Below, in pieces: positions 46,309 through 54,863 of a stretch of 64,000 nucleotides of DNA; within the stretch, counting starts at the first letter, position 1, and every line of letters starts with the position of its first letter. The notes beneath the pieces were generated by a model, which saw only the letters and a list, made by a program, of their open reading frames with translations, was not told where the DNA came from and searched no databases. The position numbers and the translations under genes were made by a program. The stretch is from Candidatus Epulonipiscium viviparus (GTDB lineage: Bacteria > Bacillota > Clostridia > Lachnospirales > Cellulosilyticaceae), in the NCBI RefSeq assembly GCF_030708075.1, contig NZ_CP117982.1:1951513-2015512 (forward strand). The letters are read 5' to 3'.

Positions 46309-47754
46309 CTAAAACTGATCTATATTGTAGGCATTTTCTACGGCTTGCATTACGGCACTGGCTTTGTTGCGACATTCTTGATATTCGTTGTGGGCAATAC
46401 TGTCGTAAACGATTCCCGCACCTGCTTGTACATATACTTTTTGTCCATCACTGATAGCGGTTCGAATTGCGATGCACATGTCCAAGTTGCCAGATAGATC
46501 GATGTATCCAATGGCGCCACCATAAATTCCGCGAGAGCATTCCTCTAGTTCGGCAATGATTTCGCAAGCTCTAAATTTGGGAGCACCAGATAATGTGCCT
46601 GCAGGTAAAAGAGAGTTTATGGCATGAAACGCGTCAAAAGATTTTTTGAGTGTTCCAGAAACAATCGAGGCGATGTGCATAACCTTGGAATATCTATGAA
46701 TTTGCAAATATTCTTCTACTTCAACAGTTCCAAATGCAGCAACGCGGCCAATATCATTGCGTGCTAAGTCGACCAGCATATTGTGTTCTGCAAGCTCTTT
46801 TTCATCTGCAAGCAAGGAGCGCTCAAGCTCGGCATCCTCTTCTGGAGTTTTACCGCGCGGTCGGGTGCCTGCAACAGGAAAAGTAGTAATTTTTCGGTCG
46901 ACAACTTTAACTAGCGTTTCTGGAGAAGTGCCACATATTTCTAAGGCATCGCTTTTGATAAAATACATATATGGCGAAGGATTATTGACTCGGAGCATTC
47001 TGTAGGCATCGATTAAACTGCCACTAAAGTCGGCTTCAAATTTGCGCGACAAGACGACCTGGAAAATATCTCCATCTGTAATATACTGTTTTGCACGTTT
47101 AACCATATCGAAAAATTTAGTTTTACTGGTAGTGCAATTAAACGATACTGTTTTGGGATATGGAATTTTTTCGGGCGCTTCGGTGCTTTGAATCAAGCTT
47201 ATAATTTTGGCAATCTCTAGTCTAGCTTTTTTATATTGTTTTGCGATATTATCAAGTTTCATATTTACTATTACAATAATTTTTTTCTTTAAGTTATCGA
47301 AGGCAATCACCTTGTCAAAGAATTGAAATTCGAAATCGTTGTCATGATTGAGAGGCAAGGTTAGCTTTGGCTCGGCATAAGCAATCATTTCGTATGCCAT
47401 ATAGCCAATAAAGCCGCCTGTAAACGGAGGTAATTCGGGCAATTTTGGAGATTTGTACTTGTTTATATACTTCCTTAAAATAGTAATGGGATCTTCGGTA
47501 GAAGTTGAAATGATTTCGCTGCTGGTGATAGTGGTGATGCCGTTTTTATATTTGATATTTAAGCTAGGCTCAAATCCTAAAAAGGAGTATCTGCCGAGGC
47601 TTTCAGAGTTTTCGACACTCTCTAGCAAGTAAAAGTTATCGCTAATTTCATTAAGTTTTCGTAAGATGTTGATGGGGGTTGTTGTGTCAGCAAGAATTTC
47701 TGCTGATAATGGAAACATTTTATATTCATCTTTATATTTTGATAATTCGATCAT
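46309..47754 (-). CDS. trpE: Anthranilate synthase component I
   Basis: This 481-residue enzyme makes anthranilate from chorismate. The N-terminal LLESVENSESLGRYSF contains the conserved LLES tryptophan-binding site, so feedback inhibition by Trp is expected. The catalytic domain shows GTSPETLVKV, PVAGTRPRGKTPEED and AGAGIVYDS. It is the first trp gene, only 18 bp behind a P1-type peptidase gene, and no T-box or leader peptide with Trp codons is visible before it. Confidence 0.97.
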   Translation of the reverse strand: MIELSKYKDEYKMFPLSAEILADTTTPINILRKLNEISDNFYLLESVENSESLGRYSFLGFEPSLNIKYKNGITTITSSEIISTSTEDPITILRKYINKYKSPKLPELPPFTGGFIGYMAYEMIAYAEPKLTLPLNHDNDFEFQFFDKVIAFDNLKKKIIVIVNMKLDNIAKQYKKARLEIAKIISLIQSTEAPEKIPYPKTVSFNCTTSKTKFFDMVKRAKQYITDGDIFQVVLSRKFEADFSGSLIDAYRMLRVNNPSPYMYFIKSDALEICGTSPETLVKVVDRKITTFPVAGTRPRGKTPEEDAELERSLLADEKELAEHNMLVDLARNDIGRVAAFGTVEVEEYLQIHRYSKVMHIASIVSGTLKKSFDAFHAINSLLPAGTLSGAPKFRACEIIAELEECSRGIYGGAIGYIDLSGNLDMCIAIRTAISDGQKVYVQAGAGIVYDSIAHNEYQECRNKASAVMQAVENAYNIDQF

Positions 47755-47772
47755 AATAAAATTCCCTTCATG

Positions 47773-48729
47773 CTAATTTTGTAGGTCATTGTAGCTGACA
47801 AATCCATATGCACCAGTTGCGGTTAGAGCGGCATTGATAACAGCTTTTTGAACAACAGTAGCCGCGAGCGTGCCAATTACATTTAGATCTGCTGTTTCGT
47901 TGCCAACGCTGGTAGTATATATTGTATCTCCATCGGCCATAGTATGGATAGGGGTAATTGCTCTGGCATAGCCATTTTGTGCCATAGAAGCAATTTTATT
48001 GAGCTCCGACTTTGTAAATTTGCAATTCATAATAACAATGGCTAATGTGGTGTTTGTAGCAACGGCGGCTGTCTCTTGCATTGCATATAAAATTTGTTCA
48101 GAATTACGCATTGACTTTTTATCTGCAGAAAGAACGCCAGCGACCTGAGTACCAGTGGCATCGAATATGTCACCCAAAGCATTTAGAGCGACCAATGCTC
48201 CGATTTTTATGTTGCCAACCTGTGTGGCATAAGCACCGATGCCTGTTTTCATAGCAAAATCCATTCCTAAAATTTTGCCAACAGTACATCCTATGCCGGC
48301 ACCAACATTTCCGAGAGCCAAATTAGTTGCAGAAGCATTTTCGCAAGCAGCATAAGCCATAGCTTTGGTGGGACGTATATTGGCACAAGCAACACCCAAA
48401 TCAAACAATGCACTCTGGCAGACCAATGGCACCTTTGCTATGCCGGTGTCGAAGCCGATTTCACGTTGTTCTAAATATTCCATAACACCAGTGGCAGCTT
48501 CGAGAGAGAATGCGGAGCCTCCCGAAAGTAAAATTGCGTGTAAGCCAGATGCAGCCATCTGAGAATCTAGTAAATGAATTTCGCGTGATGCGGGACCACC
48601 ACCGCGTACATCAACTCCACATGGAGCGAATATGTGAGGCAAGAAAACTGTACAGCCAGTTGCTGATGCTGTATTGTCTGCATGTCCAATTTTAAAGCCA
48701 CCTATGTCTAATAAATTTATTTCGGTCAT
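47773..48729 (-). CDS. P1-family (DmpA-like) aminopeptidase
   Basis: This ~318-residue protein starts at ATG 48729 behind a GAAAGGAG site. It matches the S58/P1 family of self-cleaving N-terminal nucleophile hydrolases: KIGHADN near the N-terminus, RGGGPASREI, LSGGSAFSLEAATGVMEYL, GNVGAGIGCTVGK and the late TMADGDTIYTTS block. Members release N-terminal or D-amino acids from peptides. It directly precedes trpE with 18 bp between, so co-transcription with the trp operon is likely. Its link to tryptophan is unknown; chance operon capture is possible. Confidence 0.87.
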   Translation of the reverse strand: MTEINLLDIGGFKIGHADNTASATGCTVFLPHIFAPCGVDVRGGGPASREIHLLDSQMAASGLHAILLSGGSAFSLEAATGVMEYLEQREIGFDTGIAKVPLVCQSALFDLGVACANIRPTKAMAYAACENASATNLALGNVGAGIGCTVGKILGMDFAMKTGIGAYATQVGNIKIGALVALNALGDIFDATGTQVAGVLSADKKSMRNSEQILYAMQETAAVATNTTLAIVIMNCKFTKSELNKIASMAQNGYARAITPIHTMADGDTIYTTSVGNETADLNVIGTLAATVVQKAVINAALTATGAYGFVSYNDLQN

Positions 48730-48795
48730 AAAACTCTCCTTTCTGAGGAAATGAATTAGAAACAAGTACTCCTAACTCGGAATCCTCAACATATA

Positions 48796-49845
48796 TTAAA
48801 CTTTAGAAAAAGAGCCGTGATTGTTTAATATTACTACATTTTTACCTAAGCGTTTGCCTTCTAATAGAGCTTCGTCGGCTATGCTAATTAAATTTTGTAT
48901 ATTTAGATTTGAAGCAGAAATCGACATCCCAATAGTTAAACTTGTTAATAACTTAAGTGATTTAATAAAATCAGAATTAATATAAGTCTCTAAGATATTA
49001 TTTAGTACTGCGGCAGCATCGAGATAATGTACAGGAATTATTATCACAAACTCATCACCGCCATAACGCACAACCGTTCCGCGTAGGGGGTCCAAATATC
49101 CGCATAAAAGTTTGGCAACAAATTTGATCACCGCATCTCCTGTGTCATGACCTTTAATATCATTTATACTTTTGAAATAATCAATATCTACAATTGCGAC
49201 AATAATATCATCATTATTTTCTTTTGCAAGATTAAATAGTTTATCCAAACTGCGTCTATTATATAATTTGGTCATAGGATCTAATTCAGATTCTCTGGTA
49301 GCAAGAGCCAAAATATTGGCTTTTTTTATGTTGATAGCAATGAATACTCCGAGAGTTTGAAAAAATGTTTGCTTATTAGCTGTGAAATAGTCTGCAGTAA
49401 ATTGTTCCAAAATGATTCCGCCTAATAATTTGCTAGTAGTAAAATCTAGGAGAGGAACATATAGCCTAGATTTTGGAAGCATTTTGGTAGAGCATCCAAG
49501 TTCTGAAATATTTTGAGTTATTTCTTCTGAGTTGTATAAATGAATTTCTTTGGGATTATTTATCACAGAATTTGATTTGAGAATATCGTATGATCTAAAA
49601 TGGTTATTATTGTCTATATTGCGTTCAAAAATTCTTAAGTAGTTCTTTTTATCAACCCACAAATAGCAACTACTAGCACCTGTAACTCCCATGATCATAT
49701 CAGTTGTAGATTCCATAAGTTCTACAAATGTAGTTGTTTCATAAGCAGTTTTCATAACTTCTCCTAAGAGCCAGACCATGCCTCTTTGCATATTGAGTTC
49801 ATTTTCTAGTTCTTCTAGTTGCTTTGCATTATCTGAAGATTGCAT
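48796..49845 (-). CDS. Cytoplasmic GAF-GGDEF diguanylate cyclase
   Basis: This ~349-residue protein starts at ATG 49845 behind AAGGTG. A short N-terminal helix leads into a GAF-like sensor domain (about 25-175) and a GGDEF domain (about 185-345) with intact YGGDEF at 262-266. It has no membrane segment and no RxxD inhibitory site. It should make cyclic di-GMP in response to a small ligand. It differs from the two membrane GGDEF proteins at 31252-34434 and is not their recent copy. Confidence 0.93.
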   Translation of the reverse strand: MQSSDNAKQLEELENELNMQRGMVWLLGEVMKTAYETTTFVELMESTTDMIMGVTGASSCYLWVDKKNYLRIFERNIDNNNHFRSYDILKSNSVINNPKEIHLYNSEEITQNISELGCSTKMLPKSRLYVPLLDFTTSKLLGGIILEQFTADYFTANKQTFFQTLGVFIAINIKKANILALATRESELDPMTKLYNRRSLDKLFNLAKENNDDIIVAIVDIDYFKSINDIKGHDTGDAVIKFVAKLLCGYLDPLRGTVVRYGGDEFVIIIPVHYLDAAAVLNNILETYINSDFIKSLKLLTSLTIGMSISASNLNIQNLISIADEALLEGKRLGKNVVILNNHGSFSKV

Positions 49846-49869
49846 TAAATTCACCTTCTTTCAATTATA

Positions 49870-49898
49870 ATTTTATAATATCTTTGATATAAATTCAA
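49870..49898 (-). promoter_or_regulatory. Promoter of the GAF-GGDEF gene
   Basis: On the minus strand TTGAAT (49893-49898) and TAAAAT (49870-49875) are 17 bp apart, 25 bp before the start at 49845. Its -35 overlaps the 3' end of the YihY gene. No terminator lies between this gene and the trp genes, so it might also feed them. Confidence 0.55.
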
Positions 49899-50773
49899 TA
49901 TTTTTGAAAAATTTTAGTCTGTATACTAGAGTTGAGAATTTTTCTATACGGTACATTTTTGTTTATTAAAATAATAGCATTGATTTCTGCGCCAATTAAA
50001 ATAAATAGACCATTGGTATATAGCCATATTAGCAACACAAAAATTCCGCCGATGCTGCCGTACATAGAGCCATAATTAGAAAAATGTTCTACATATATAG
50101 AAAATAAATACGAAAAAACATACCAGCTAATAGCTGTAAAAAAAACGCCGGGCCAAAGATATCGATTTTTGATATGTCGTCGCGGAATAACTCTGTGAAT
50201 AAAATAAGAGCTTGAAATGAGTAATATCCAAGATAAACACAATCGTGTCAAGTCCCACATTAATGTATAAGATTTAGGGTATCGTACCAAAAATAACTTT
50301 AAAATATATTGACCTAGTTTATTTCCAAAAATTAAAAGCACAACCATAGCAATTAGTATGAACGCTAGAAGCAAAGAATACATCATACCGGCAAGTTTTC
50401 TAACAACAAAATTTCGACTATCGACTACCCCATAAGCTAAGTAAATTCCTTTAATTAGTGTATTCACTGCAGCCGAAGTTGACCACAGTGCTAGTACTGC
50501 ACCAACAAAGATTCCTGTGCCAGATCTTTTTTCGATCATAGAATTAACTGTAGATTCAACTAGTGGTGCAACCATACTAGGAACCACTTTTGGAACGTAC
50601 TCCATAAAGTTGATAGAATCTATTTTGACATAGGAAATTAGGTTGATAATCATAAGTAAAAATGGAAATATAGCTAAAATCCAATAATAAGTCATTTGGG
50701 CACTTCTAGGACTTACGTCATGGTTCAGAAAACGCTTTTTTATATTATAATAATAATATTTTATTTTAGCCAT
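49895..50773 (-). CDS. YihY/BrkB-family membrane protein
   Basis: This 292-residue protein has six membrane helices. The N-terminal block SPRSAQMTYYWILAIFPFLL and the C-terminal GSIGGIFVLLIWLYTNGLFILIGAEINA block define the YihY/UPF0761 (formerly BrkB) family. Its molecular function is unknown; it is not an RNase despite some older names. Gene spacing suggests a single-gene unit, downstream of a terminator. Confidence 0.92.
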   Translation of the reverse strand: MAKIKYYYYNIKKRFLNHDVSPRSAQMTYYWILAIFPFLLMIINLISYVKIDSINFMEYVPKVVPSMVAPLVESTVNSMIEKRSGTGIFVGAVLALWSTSAAVNTLIKGIYLAYGVVDSRNFVVRKLAGMMYSLLLAFILIAMVVLLIFGNKLGQYILKLFLVRYPKSYTLMWDLTRLCLSWILLISSSYFIHRVIPRRHIKNRYLWPGVFFTAISWYVFSYLFSIYVEHFSNYGSMYGSIGGIFVLLIWLYTNGLFILIGAEINAIILINKNVPYRKILNSSIQTKIFQKY

Positions 50774-50810
50774 AAGAACCTCCTTTAAACTAATTATTTT
50801 TAAATATATT

Positions 50811-50860
50811 AAAAGCCTAGTATGTAATATAACCAGATCGGTGGTTATTATTTACTAGGC
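50811..50860 (-). terminator. Long intrinsic terminator
   Basis: On the minus strand GCCTAGTA pairs with TACTAGGC and an inner AATAACC pairs with GGTTATATT-like bases; TTTT follows. It lies 7 bp after the gene at 50867-51454 and before the YihY gene. Confidence 0.85.
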
Positions 50861-50866
50861 CCAAGT

Positions 50867-51454
50867 TTAATTATTTTTGTTTTTGAGTTTTTCAGCTTTT
50901 TTTTGTGCTTTGGCATCTTTAGCTGCCTGATCAGATTTAGCGGCGGCATCTTTTAGCTCCACAGACTTAGTGCGTAGCTTACTTGCTTTAACTAACATTT
51001 TTTGTCTAAAACCTGTTTTTGCTGGTTGAGGAAGTTTACCGCTTAATACGTTAACAATCAAAACTCCAGCAAGTTCAACTTTGCAGGTTTTCTTTACTGG
51101 GAGTATGCTATAGATATTTTCATCACAAAGCAAAGTCATAATCTGGGGACCAATTTTTGCGATTACAACAGGCATTTGTCGCTTGGCTTGCCTTTTAGGA
51201 ATTTGTTCTTTTACCATTTTGGGAAGATTTATATTTTCTAATTTATCTTTTTTCTTATCAATAACAAAAATTTGTGTTGCTTGTTTATGTTCGTTTATCA
51301 TGGCTTGTTGTTCGTCAAAACGTCCTTGAATTTTTCTGCCCCAAAAATATAGTCCAATAAGAACTCCGCCTATTACGACTATCCAAATCAGAGCAACTAG
51401 CCAACCGGACATTCCTGACTCAGCTGTAGCTACTGCAACTTGTTGTGCCTCCAT
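50867..51454 (-). CDS. Uncharacterised one-pass membrane protein
   Basis: This ~195-residue protein starts at ATG 51454, 8 bp after AAAAGGAG. One membrane helix (about residues 15-39, LVALIWIVVIGGVLIGLYFW) is followed by a cytoplasmic part. A basic middle region (about 65-115) leads to a small beta-rich segment ending in a VLIVNVLSG-like stretch. The C-terminal 45 residues are Ala/Lys-rich and helical (DAAAKSDQAAKDAKAQKKAE). I recognise no family. A membrane-tethered scaffold or nucleic-acid-binding role is possible but unsupported. It sits behind plsC and ends at a strong terminator. Confidence 0.8.
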   Translation of the reverse strand: MEAQQVAVATAESGMSGWLVALIWIVVIGGVLIGLYFWGRKIQGRFDEQQAMINEHKQATQIFVIDKKKDKLENINLPKMVKEQIPKRQAKRQMPVVIAKIGPQIMTLLCDENIYSILPVKKTCKVELAGVLIVNVLSGKLPQPAKTGFRQKMLVKASKLRTKSVELKDAAAKSDQAAKDAKAQKKAEKLKNKNN

Positions 51455-51537
51455 ATCAATCACTCCTTTTCCCATGTAGTATATCACAAATTATTTTGTT
51501 CTGCTATACTGAAGATGCCAATTCCATGTATTACTAT

Positions 51538-52278
51538 CTATGGCAATTGGTCAAATAATTCTTGTACGTATTGTTCAACCTGTTTTGGAAGAAGTTTTTG
51601 TTCTTGCCTTGATAAATGTGTTACTTCGATAGGCTTTCCAATGTTTACATAAATTGTGGTAGATTTAATCTTATTAGGCAATTTATTATTTTCAAATATA
51701 CATTCTGTGTTTTTGATGGCAATAGGAATAATGGTGGCTCCAGAATTAAATGCAAGTTTAAAACTTCCGGATTTAAATTCGCCGAGTTGTCCAGTCTTGC
51801 TGCGAGTGCCTTCTGGGTAGATAACTAGAGATTGATGATTTTTGAGCGCAGCGGTGCCTTTTTTTATCGATTCTAATGCTTGGCGAGGATCGTCTCGGAC
51901 CATATGGATGCTTCCGATTACATCAAACCAAGTTCTTATGATGGGCATTTTCTTTACTTCATCTTTGCCGATAAATATGCAAGGGTCATCTATCACTGCC
52001 GCGATAGACATTGGATCATAAAATCCTCTATGATTTGATACATATAAATTACCTCGTTGTGTAGGTAAGTTTTCTTTGCCCATTACAACAATCTCGGAAC
52101 CAGATGCTTTGATCATTCCGCGGCAAAATGACTGCATAATGCGATAAATTTTTTCAGAATAAAGTTTTTGAGTTTCAACATCTAATTGCTGATTATCAAC
52201 GCGATATTTGTTGCGATCTTTGGTATTTATAATAAAGTGATAGACCATAAAAAATAAAGTGCGTAAACCTTTAAACAT
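51538..52278 (-). CDS. plsC: 1-acyl-sn-glycerol-3-phosphate acyltransferase
   Basis: This 246-residue membrane-associated enzyme acylates lysophosphatidic acid to phosphatidic acid. The HX4D catalytic motif is in SNHRGFYDP, the FIGKDEVKK segment is block II, and YPEGTRS is the glycerol-3-phosphate binding block. An N-terminal hydrophobic stretch is short. Length fits bacterial PlsC. Confidence 0.95.
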   Translation of the reverse strand: MFKGLRTLFFMVYHFIINTKDRNKYRVDNQQLDVETQKLYSEKIYRIMQSFCRGMIKASGSEIVVMGKENLPTQRGNLYVSNHRGFYDPMSIAAVIDDPCIFIGKDEVKKMPIIRTWFDVIGSIHMVRDDPRQALESIKKGTAALKNHQSLVIYPEGTRSKTGQLGEFKSGSFKLAFNSGATIIPIAIKNTECIFENNKLPNKIKSTTIYVNIGKPIEVTHLSRQEQKLLPKQVEQYVQELFDQLP

Positions 52279-52342
52279 ATTTTATACTCCTTTCTGATAT
52301 AGTAGGCAAGCCAAAAATAAATTCAACCTGCCTATGTTTTTA

Positions 52343-54769
52343 TTATAAAGCTAGTTCTGGCTGATCTGATGCTATAACATCAAATTCAATCTCAGCAGGA
52401 ATGACTCCGCCAGCCGAAACAATCAACTTAATTTTTCCGAGTTGATCGAGGCTCTGAACGATTGCTAAAGCTTTTCCACCGTATAATCTACGATAAGGAA
52501 CTTTGTCGTGTTCGAGGCTGGAAATATTGCCATTGCCTTGGCCTAGCAATTTGCCCTCTCCAATCACCTCAAAGTCTACCAATATATCACTGTCATTTAC
52601 AAAATTTCCCAATTTATCACAAACTCCAATTTCTATTAAAGCGCAATCAGTATTGTCAGCTACTAAATTGGATTTGGCACAAGTGGCAGTTAACTGATAT
52701 TCTTTTGCAGAAGTGTTGAGAGTATGCCTTGCGACTTCGGTATCATTTTCATATGCTATGGCAATGAGCTCACCCTTAGTGTATGGCACTTCCCAAAAAA
52801 AGTTATCTAGAGTTTGTTTAGATTTTTTGCCTAAAGATTGTCCGTTTAAGAAAAGTTCAGCTTCATTTATTGATGATATTGCATATACCTTTATTATGTC
52901 ACCTTCGAGAGCTTTTAAGTCCCATGAAGAGGGCATTAGCCAAATAAATTTTTTTGTGGTCCAGTGAGCTTTAAAATAGTATGCCCAATCTTTGAAGATT
53001 CCAATATAATCTATGATGCCAAATGGAGAAATTACGTTAGGGAATCTATATGGGAAGGTTTCGCCTCGATAATCTATGCCTGTCCACATAAATAATCCAC
53101 ACATATGAGATTGACCAACATATGCTTTTAATGCTTCTTCTGGAGTTTGTCCCCATCTAGGATAGCAATCACCGTAGCAAGTTAAATTACCATAAGTTTC
53201 CTTATTTGGCCATACTGCACTAACGTTTTTGGCTTGGGTGATAATTCGTTCAATCGGTGCTTTATGCATATATTTATCAATTCTAACTGTGGCAAGCCCT
53301 ATTAATTCGGTATTTACAAAGCAGCCTTCTGGATTTTCCTCTTTCAATTTGGTGTATACATCAAAATCACGCAACATCATGTAATTTACACCATTTAGAG
53401 GTAGGTCTAATCCTTTTGCTTTGTGATTCAAAATATGGTTTCGGTATCTTGCATTAATGGCCATCAAGTAGTCTCGAGTATCATCATGTAATTTTCCGGT
53501 AGCAATCATGCGTTTAAATACTCGTACACCTTTGTCTTTGCCGAGGAGATCCGCTTCTTCGTTGCATAGCGACCAAGAAAATATGCAAGGGTGATTTCTG
53601 TCTCGACGAATCATATCTACAAATGGTTTCATGCTTTCTTCGGATACTGCAGGCCAACGAATTTCATCCATAACGATAATCCCTTTTTCATCGCAAATAT
53701 CTAGGAATACAGGATCTGGTGGATTATGAGAGCAACGATACGCATTGCAACCCATATCAATCAGTTTGTTAATTTTATATTCATGCACAGATCGATTACA
53801 AGCAACACCAACTCCGGCAAAATCATCATGACCGCAGGCGCCTCTCAAAAAGATAGGTTGACCATTTAATTTCATTCCTTCTGCAGAATTGTATTCAAAA
53901 ACTCTAGGGGCAAATTTTTGCTCGAAGACTTCTGTTCCAGCAATTGAAGTGAGCGTGAGTTTTGCAGTATATTGGTGCGGATTTTTATCACTCCATAAAA
54001 TGGCATTGGATATTGACATAGGTATTTCGAAATAGTCAACTTTACAGGCTGTCGCAGTACCCGAAAAATTTGTGGTGGCAATAGATTTTTCGGCATCAAA
54101 AAATTCTATGGCACAAGTAAATTCAGCTTCTATTAGGCTATCAATTTCTACTTGTACTGAAAAATCTGCTGTTTTGGTGGCTAAGTCAACATTTTTCTGT
54201 TTGATATAAATTCCATTTGGCACGAAGCAAAGCTGGGGAACAATCTCTAAAAATGCATCGCGATAAATGCCTCCTCCAGTATACCACCAACCTTCTGGCT
54301 CCGTTGCATCACAAAATACTGCTAAAGTGGAAGGTTTATCATAATTCACAGTTTCGGTAATTTCGGTTCTGTAACTATTAAAGCCACTCAGTTCTCTTTT
54401 GACGATATCGCCATTACACCACAGCTGGCTGTCGCGATAGATGCCATTAAAGGTAACAAATATACGTTTGCCAAGAGAGTCTGGAGGTAAAGTGAAAGTT
54501 TTGCGATACCAACCAAAGCCTGTATCTAATGAACCGGTAGAAAAAGGAATATCACTGGTATATACGCCGCGATCGATTACAAAGTCATGAGGTAACTGAA
54601 CATCTTGCCAGTTGCTATCATTATATTGAGGCATAGAAAGATTAAAGCTACCTGTTTTGGTCCATTTACGAGGTAGTTGTGTTTCAAATATTATGGTAGG
54701 TCCGTCATCTTCACCTGCATCAGCAGTGCCATAAAAAAATTTCCAACCAAAATTCATATTGTATTTCAT
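52343..54769 (-). CDS. GH2 beta-galactosidase-like glycosidase (long form)
   Basis: This ~808-residue enzyme has the GH2 order: jelly roll (about 1-175), Ig-like domain (180-290), TIM barrel (295-620) and C-terminal Ig-like domains (about 640-800). The acid/base is Glu404 in SLCNEE and the likely nucleophile Glu488 in NTELIG. The MWTGIDYRGE segment closes the barrel. It lacks a signal peptide, so it acts on imported oligosaccharides. The start is placed at ATG 54769; upstream codons lack a ribosome site. Galactosides from algal galactans are a likely substrate given the GH86 genes, but fucosides or uronides are not excluded. Confidence 0.88.
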   Translation of the reverse strand: MKYNMNFGWKFFYGTADAGEDDGPTIIFETQLPRKWTKTGSFNLSMPQYNDSNWQDVQLPHDFVIDRGVYTSDIPFSTGSLDTGFGWYRKTFTLPPDSLGKRIFVTFNGIYRDSQLWCNGDIVKRELSGFNSYRTEITETVNYDKPSTLAVFCDATEPEGWWYTGGGIYRDAFLEIVPQLCFVPNGIYIKQKNVDLATKTADFSVQVEIDSLIEAEFTCAIEFFDAEKSIATTNFSGTATACKVDYFEIPMSISNAILWSDKNPHQYTAKLTLTSIAGTEVFEQKFAPRVFEYNSAEGMKLNGQPIFLRGACGHDDFAGVGVACNRSVHEYKINKLIDMGCNAYRCSHNPPDPVFLDICDEKGIIVMDEIRWPAVSEESMKPFVDMIRRDRNHPCIFSWSLCNEEADLLGKDKGVRVFKRMIATGKLHDDTRDYLMAINARYRNHILNHKAKGLDLPLNGVNYMMLRDFDVYTKLKEENPEGCFVNTELIGLATVRIDKYMHKAPIERIITQAKNVSAVWPNKETYGNLTCYGDCYPRWGQTPEEALKAYVGQSHMCGLFMWTGIDYRGETFPYRFPNVISPFGIIDYIGIFKDWAYYFKAHWTTKKFIWLMPSSWDLKALEGDIIKVYAISSINEAELFLNGQSLGKKSKQTLDNFFWEVPYTKGELIAIAYENDTEVARHTLNTSAKEYQLTATCAKSNLVADNTDCALIEIGVCDKLGNFVNDSDILVDFEVIGEGKLLGQGNGNISSLEHDKVPYRRLYGGKALAIVQSLDQLGKIKLIVSAGGVIPAEIEFDVIASDQPELAL

Positions 54770-54791
54770 AATAATATAGTGTCCTTTCAAT

Positions 54792-54819
54792 TTTATATTG
54801 TATTTCGCAGCTATATCAA
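54792..54819 (-). promoter_or_regulatory. Candidate promoter of the long GH2 gene
   Basis: On the minus strand TTGATA (54814-54819) and TATAAA (54792-54797) are 16 bp apart, 22 bp before the GH2 start. Confidence 0.5.
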
Positions 54820-54827
54820 CAGCTAGA

Positions 54828-54851
54828 AACCCCACAGATAATTGTAGGGTT
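54828..54851 (-). terminator. Weak hairpin after pncB
   Basis: On the minus strand AACCCTAC and GTGGGGTT pair (one wobble) around an 8-nt loop. Only three T residues follow, so termination would be weak. It lies 12 bp after pncB and just before the GH2 promoter. Confidence 0.45.
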
Positions 54852-54863
54852 TACGCTACTATA

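Noticed and set aside
52279-52342. Terminator after the long GH2 gene
   Set aside because: AGGCAGG and CTTGCCT can pair, but the T-run lies in the loop and none follows the stem.
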